From Atopsyche davidsoni (lineage: Eukaryota > Arthropoda > Insecta > Trichoptera > Hydrobiosidae): a DNA stretch of 64,000 nucleotides. The translations under genes were made by a program, and so were the position numbers. Numbering within the stretch: position 1 is the stretch's first letter; each line of letters begins with the position of its first letter. Shown piece after piece: positions 58,852 through 64,000 of the stretch. The stretch is taken from positions 13,915,001 to 13,979,000 of the forward strand of contig JAILWY010000026.1 of assembly GCA_022113835.1 (NCBI GenBank), written 5' to 3'. A model generated the notes under the pieces. The model ran no database searches and had not been told where the DNA came from. It was given only the letters and a program-made list of their open reading frames with translations.

Positions 58852-58884
58852 GCGCCGAGCGTTTCGGGTCCCATCGCGAAGCTG
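58852..58884 (+). CDS. Candidate 33-nt microexon
   Basis: A CTAAT branch-point-like motif (58826-58830), then CTCTTGGATTTTTCGCACAG ending at 58851, then 33 nt of about two-thirds G+C, then GTGAGTTG at 58885. The flanks on both sides are AT-rich, so a GC-rich insert is delimited exactly by splice consensus. All three plus frames are open. In phase 0 it gives APSVSGPIAKL. The length is a multiple of three. With the 27-nt candidate at 14974 it is the best coding-exon candidate in the window. The gene is unknown. Confidence 0.4.
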
Positions 58885-60720
58885 GTGAGTTGTATTGATT
58901 TCATAGTTCAAAAATAAATAGTTACGACTTGACATCTGGAAATCCCGCTCGTAAATTTTAATAATTAAAACGACAGATATATGGCAAAAGGTGCAAAACA
59001 TCGAATCATGATTTTCATAAATTGTCTGTAATAAAATTTAGGAATTATATGAATAGCACGAGGTATTCCGAAAAAGACTTGTAATATAGAAGCATGCGTA
59101 AATTTACATTTAAAATACATTTAATATCTGATTATAGACTGTCAATATTATTTTTACTATTGCTCCAAAATATTTGTACAATATTTTATTTTTGAGAATT
59201 TTAATAAGTAGATTAACGTAGGTTAGATTTTCGAATACTGAACCTTATTGAAAATATATTCGCATAAGATTTTTTGGATACTCGTAAAAAATTGTAAAAT
59301 TAATGTATTGCGGAGTAAATATAATAGTTGATAAAATCAGACTTTCTTACTAAAATAATAAACGTTCTATGCTTATAAAGGACAACAAAAAAAATTGTAA
59401 CTATAGCAAACAAAATTTAAAAAAAGGTTTCACAATTTGATAGACCGGTTAAAAGATTAATATTAAAAATATTTATTGAAAACTGAATAAGATTGGTAAA
59501 CAAAGATTTTTTTTTGAATAGTTTGACATATTTGAAAGCTTGTTATCTATTTTTAAATAAACCTTTCGTGACTGAATGTTAGCATTAATATTGACTAAAG
59601 TGTCGCTACGACTATCTAAATGAAATATAATTGATTGATGTCATATATTTCTTGTATTTAATGAATAAGCTCTTCTTTGAATGTTTAAATAAAAACCACC
59701 TCAAGACGTCAGTATTATACGCTTTAGTAAATTACTACATTTAATTGTAGTTGTAATACAGGTTTATAAAATTGATATTATTGTTTTTAAATATAATGTC
59801 ATACATATTTGATCGAACAAACACGCAATAAATATTATACGACGAATGAGGTAGCCATAAATAAAATCACTCAGTGAAGTGTCTCGAGTCCATGAAAACT
59901 AACTCTATCTCCAATAACAGCCAACGGTGCCACAAAAAGCTGCGGAGATAAGCTGTCCTCGAGTGCGGAGGAGTCTCTAGACAAGCATCATCTTCAATAA
60001 GGAATCCATTCATCAGGCCTTGACGGACATCGCATCTCGAGGAGGACATGAAATAAAGATGAGGGCTGACAAGACGGATGGGGGCGGGGGCCGGGCGGGG
60101 TAGGCACTCCACGGCACCCGCTGGCGAGACGGTATTGTTACGGGACGTGTCTGCAGGATTCAGGGCTCATTAAAGAGAGAGCCTTAAAACGCATACTTAC
60201 ACATACATTGACAGTTTTTTAGCAAAAATAAATCATTTTATTTGTTTGTTGAATTTTCATCTGAGGTTAACTATTTTATTGTACGTTACCGGAATAGTTT
60301 AGTAACACGCAATACATTTCAAGTTTCGCAGTTCTATTCAATAAATATAAAGATTCAAAGAATTCAAAGGTTGCATGCACGATACTATGTTTTTTATTTG
60401 GAATTCGTAGTTTTTATTTGTACTAAAATATTCGCAAATATATAAAAAAGGAAGGTTCACTTTAAAGGACTTTTATTTCATTATGTTATTATTATTTATA
60501 TCGAAGTTATTTTATAATAAGTAGATAATTACTTGCAGTTTGTTATAAATCAATGATTGCATCACGAACGTGAGAAGTATTTAAGAATCTTTACTGCCTT
60601 CCTGCTAATTGGCATTCACAAGTCGTTTCTAAATATCGTTATATTTCAGTCAATTTATATTTGTATACAGCCTTGTGTACCGAGTAAAAGCCTTCACCGC
60701 CATCGTTAGCCTTGGTTGCC
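58885..60720. other. AT-rich spacer with a small GC island at 60060-60180
   Basis: 58885-59850 is very AT-rich and empty. The minus frame at 59867-60112 is unassigned. 60079-60100 has a G-rich run (GGGGGCGGGGGCC then GGGCGGGG) of G-quadruplex type. Nothing else is recognised. Confidence 0.55.
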
Positions 60721-60800
60721 GGAGAGCCGTGGCGCAGTGGTTAATAATTGAACTTGATAACGACTCCAGGGTGGGCCGATCAAATCCCAGCTGAGAGCTT
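60721..60800 (+). mobile_element. tRNA-derived SINE head (fragment)
   Basis: TGGCGCAGTGG at 60730-60740 matches the pol III A box, and GATCAAATCC at 60778-60787 matches the B box with one change, 38 bp apart. The leader GAGCCG and the spacing are typical of tRNA-derived insect SINEs. The sequence after 60800 is AT-rich with no clear tail, so this is a 5' fragment or an old copy. It is unrelated to the tRNA-Thr-like foldback family. Confidence 0.6.
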
Positions 60801-61702
60801 TTCAAAGGACAGCTCTTGTCTAAAATAATTAATGAAAATTCAACCTGTACACAAAACAAAAAGAAACTAAACAATTATAATGGTAAATATATTTAAAAAA
60901 TACAGTATAATCTCAATCAGGAATTGTATATTTTTGAATAAGAAGCAAATATAAATACAATAAAATCTTTTATCATTGCAATAGAATAAACATTTATTAA
61001 ATTTTATTCCAATACCGATTTCCATACATAAAAATCAACTTAATTGATAATTGATGTATACGGACGTAGAATGCCAAAACAATATCACATTATTAAACCC
61101 AAGCAAAAAAAAAATCAGTTCCACTATCGCATTCTTTGTTTCACCAAAAAACTTTGAAAACATCTCAAGGAACGCTACATTCGATATCAAGTTCATTAAT
61201 TTCCAACTGTCAGAGACATTGTGAGCCGGAGACAATAACGTATATATTTATTTGCTTTTTTTCCATAACAAAGTCTGCGCGAGGTGAGTGTTCTAACAAA
61301 TCAATCAATCTGTCTGCCGTCGTATCGGGCGACAGGCGCGGAGGGGCTCCACCACTTCCACCGCCGGCCCTGGCCAGGGCGAGACTACACCCGCCATGGC
61401 AACAGCCATTATTCCGAAACAAAAACAAATTGATACCACGTACCGTAAATTTGATTTTAAAATAACCAAAGTAGCATTTAATAACACGGAGTATATTCAT
61501 TGGACACTTCGCACAGCCAGCGCAGGCCAGGGCGAAATTACACCCGGCGGGATAACATGCTTTCAAAGGGATAACAAACCACATTTTACTGCAGTACAAT
61601 ATATTTAAGTCGTCTATTTATTACGATAAATTTGCTAAAAAAAGTTGACGATGTATTTATAGAGCGAGGAACATATTAAAGCTATAACGATAGCCCTGTC
61701 AG
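60801..61702. other. AT-rich spacer with GC island at 61310-61400 and a spaced direct repeat
   Basis: A strong donor GCGAG|GTGAGTG (GT at 61281) follows a 10-nt segment after a moderate acceptor; no exon is called. Two 22-nt copies of GGCCAGGGCGARAYTACACC-type sequence, 20 of 22 identical, lie at 61372-61393 and 61525-61546. Confidence 0.5.
61396..61608 (+). CDS. Small ORF of unknown status, 70 codons
   Basis: The ATG is in an excellent context (CCGCCATGGCA) and the frame stays open through AT-rich sequence to a TAA. The product starts MATAIIPKQKQIDTTYRKFD and includes a soluble, mixed-charge stretch (FKITKVAFNNTEYIHW), not low complexity. A 129-codon minus frame (61210-61599) covers the same DNA, so strand is uncertain and chance is not excluded. 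No family is recognised. Confidence 0.2.
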   Translation: MATAIIPKQKQIDTTYRKFDFKITKVAFNNTEYIHWTLRTASAGQGEITPGGITCFQRDNKPHFTAVQYI

Positions 61703-61768
61703 GTGTGGACGCAGCACACCCGAGAGCGAGCAAAGGTGCGCGTCTGAAACAATACCTGGAGGGAGCAG
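61703..61768 (+). other. Candidate 66-nt exon
   Basis: An acceptor of moderate quality (CGATAGCCCTGTCAG ending 61702) and a donor GCAG|GTAAAA at 61769 bound a GC-rich 66-nt segment in AT-rich DNA. Phase 0 has a stop, while the other two frames are open (one reads VDAAHPRASKGARLKQYLEG). It lies about 2.8 kb after the 58852 microexon candidate on the same strand. Weak evidence. Confidence 0.2.
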
Positions 61769-64000
61769 GTAAAAGCGATTAGATGGGTATGTTAATGTCT
61801 TGACTGAATAAACACCAATCAATCAATATTTGATTCCTGAGAGGACGGCGCATCCTGTCCGCTAGTCACGCTGCCGGTGGAAATAATGAATAACGAACAG
61901 TATATTATGAAATGACATAGAATATTATTGTAAATGTACGACCATTATTATTTTAAGTGACAATAATAATATATTTTTTGCATATATCATAAGTGATTAT
62001 TTATATTAAATAAGTCTGCGTTTTTGCTCATACGTACTTATTGCGTTAAAAAAAAACATTAAAATATATGTCATTTTAGGCTAAACCGCCTTAAAATATA
62101 TTGTTGTTTCAGTTATTATGATCATAATGGTGATAGTTCAATCAAATTAAAAAAAAAATCTTTTATTTTTACGGAATGACGCCAGGCATATTTAAGTTAG
62201 TAAAATGTTGTTTTGAAGTTTTAAAACTATTATATTTGTTTTTTTTTCTGTTATAATGTCAACGTGAATTTTCTCAACTAAAACGCATACGGATTCTGAT
62301 GAGAACATCGATCATAAAATACAAAACTAGACAGAATTTAAAAACAGAGGAGCGCGGTGTACATTACAATATCGAGATTTACTGCATTTATTATACCAAG
62401 ACACTAGTGATGGAATTAACTAAAGCTGATAGTGACATGTGCATCGAATGAATAATCTGGAAATAAAAGAGTCCTGTATTATTATTTATTGCATCCTGTG
62501 TGTGGAAAGGAAACCTGCAGTAGATTCATTGAAATAGTTACAGTTCATAGCGGTTAGTTAACTAAAAGTGTTGATTAGCAGGAATATGTAGGACTTTCAA
62601 CTGAGAGAAAAAATTAGAACCAATTGCAATCACTGCATTTGTTGCTGTTAAACACAATCAGTAGTAACTCAGTAGAATGTTTCTGAGAATTATAAAGTAA
62701 GCTTTACAAAGTTGGGAGTCGTTGAAACAAAAAAATGATCACTTGAATCTCATTCTTTATTTTATTTAGAAACTAAGTTTGATCATAAAATACTCGAAAT
62801 AATATAAATATCGACTTTATTCTTCCATAAAGTGATGCAAATAGTCTCTATGTTACAGAATCGCTGTGATGGCGGCGATAGCGTCGAAAAAAGTTGAGAA
62901 TTTTTTGTCGTTATGTATAAAACACAATTAAAATGTATGAGTTAAAAAATATATTTTTTTAAATGTTATAATATTCATGCGGTTATGAACTTTATAGCGG
63001 TCTATTCGAAACCAAGTGATACTCCGAGGGCGGTTTTTGCAGCTCAACAATTAACATATTTTTGAATGATTTACAAATATATGTATTGTCAATCAAGACA
63101 CTTTTAATTCAGAATCATCCAGCGATGAGTTTATTTTTATTGAAGACTACACCGCTCGTAAATAAACATCTCCTCATACTGTAAATATTCGAGTCGTAAA
63201 TTAGTGTCAATCCTACAAAATAAATAAATTCTTGTTTGCTTAATTATTAATATTGAGAAAACAATGAGGCAGCGCTGCTGTTGCACTCTGCACATGCATC
63301 ACGAGTGACATCTTGACGGGAGTGCATAATTTATTCACTAATGTGTCTGCGATAATTTTTTTTTTCTCCGTACAAAATGACGCGTTCCTATTTACGAACC
63401 TGTTTTTAATCAGAATTAATTTCTAGTGATTATGCAGAAAATGCAGCCTTTGACTGCTTAATGTGATGTTTCACTAATATGCGTATGATAACACATATAT
63501 TTCCTTTTTTTTAACATGAATAAACATTTTTCTAACAGTAGTATTCCACACGGGCATGCCTTATTAGTTATTCATAGAGTTGTCAGAGCGAAAGTGATTA
63601 TGAACAAATATTTATAAAGACGACAGATTTCTATTAAGAATTAATTTATATATTTAGAATTAACGCAACCATTACAAGAATATTTTAAAAATATAATAAC
63701 AATTATACATTGAGTATTAATTTATACCAAATTTTTGAATTGTGTACTTTTATAAAAAAAAATATTTAATACTTTGTTTATTTTAGTACCAATAGCACTA
63801 CTGATATAATAAATCCCTTTGAATAAAATACAAATATGTATTATGTATCTTTTATATATTCACACTTGTATGACAGGTTATATAATAAAACACTTGCTAT
63901 ACTGCAATCTAAGTCACATAGCCTGCCTTGCTTTCAAGGTATTATTTTTTTCTCTAGTTCTTTATTTAGCATCTAGCTACTTTGCGTTGAATATTTTTAA
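61769..64000. other. AT-rich spacer to the end of the window
   Basis: A slightly GC-rich patch to about 61870 is followed by AT-rich DNA with homopolymer runs and no open frame of note. A small GC-richer spot at 62860-62890 (TGATGGCGGCGATAGCG) has an acceptor-like border but no donor. No gene seen. Confidence 0.6.

Noticed and set aside
1..64000. Bacterial-type features (operons, ribosome binding sites, CRISPR array, rRNA)
   Set aside because: Base composition, lack of long ORFs and the eukaryotic transposon content rule out a prokaryotic reading; no regularly spaced CRISPR-type repeats and no rRNA sequence were seen.

Overview
This looks like about 64 kb of non-coding nuclear DNA from an arthropod, probably an insect. 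The background is AT-rich and broken up by short GC-rich islands. CpG is common rather than depleted inside the islands, which argues against a vertebrate. The repeat content (Tigger-, hAT- and piggyBac-type elements, tRNA-derived SINEs) fits an insect. Lepidoptera is my guess, but nothing here proves it. No full-length protein gene is recognisable. The longest open frame is 147 codons, and most open frames only track the GC-rich islands. The likeliest setting is a very long intron or the regulatory flank of a developmental gene.

Layout. At 1-3.4 kb there is AT-rich sequence with one island. At 3.42-3.82 kb there is a Tigger-like non-autonomous element that still carries the tail of a transposase. 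At 4.12-5.29 kb a decayed tandem array (372-bp unit) is split by a foldback element. At 6.2-6.9 kb a candidate exon lies next to the best copy of that foldback family, which has a tRNA-Thr-like core. Another foldback copy is at 9.3 kb. At 11.85-12.74 kb there is a five-and-a-half-copy array (unit about 157-175 bp). At 14.97 kb there is a candidate 27-nt microexon. At 18.98 and 57.35 kb there are two related inverted-repeat MITEs, one bounded by TTAA. At 20.9-21.7 kb there is the 3' part of a dead hAT transposon. At 24.8-25.4 kb three 225-bp tandem units end in a foldback copy with a perfect 52-bp inverted repeat. At 27.6-28.9 kb there is a GAGAG-rich island ending in good splice donors, followed by a candidate 59-nt exon. 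From 30 to 64 kb many GC islands alternate with AT-rich spacers, with candidate microexons at 40.26, 49.99 and 58.85 kb, a candidate recursive splice site on the minus strand at 39.05 kb, a fifth foldback copy at 49.5 kb and a tRNA-derived SINE head at 60.7 kb.

The most interesting object is the foldback family: five copies, each flanked by a 12-17-nt direct repeat as in LINE-style retroposition. The copies are palindromic, are built around a tRNA-Thr(TGT)-like sequence or its 3' remnant, and have arms that match each other within a copy even where they differ between copies. The splice-site candidates are only suggestive: by rough estimate a few such pairs per strand are expected by chance in a window this size.
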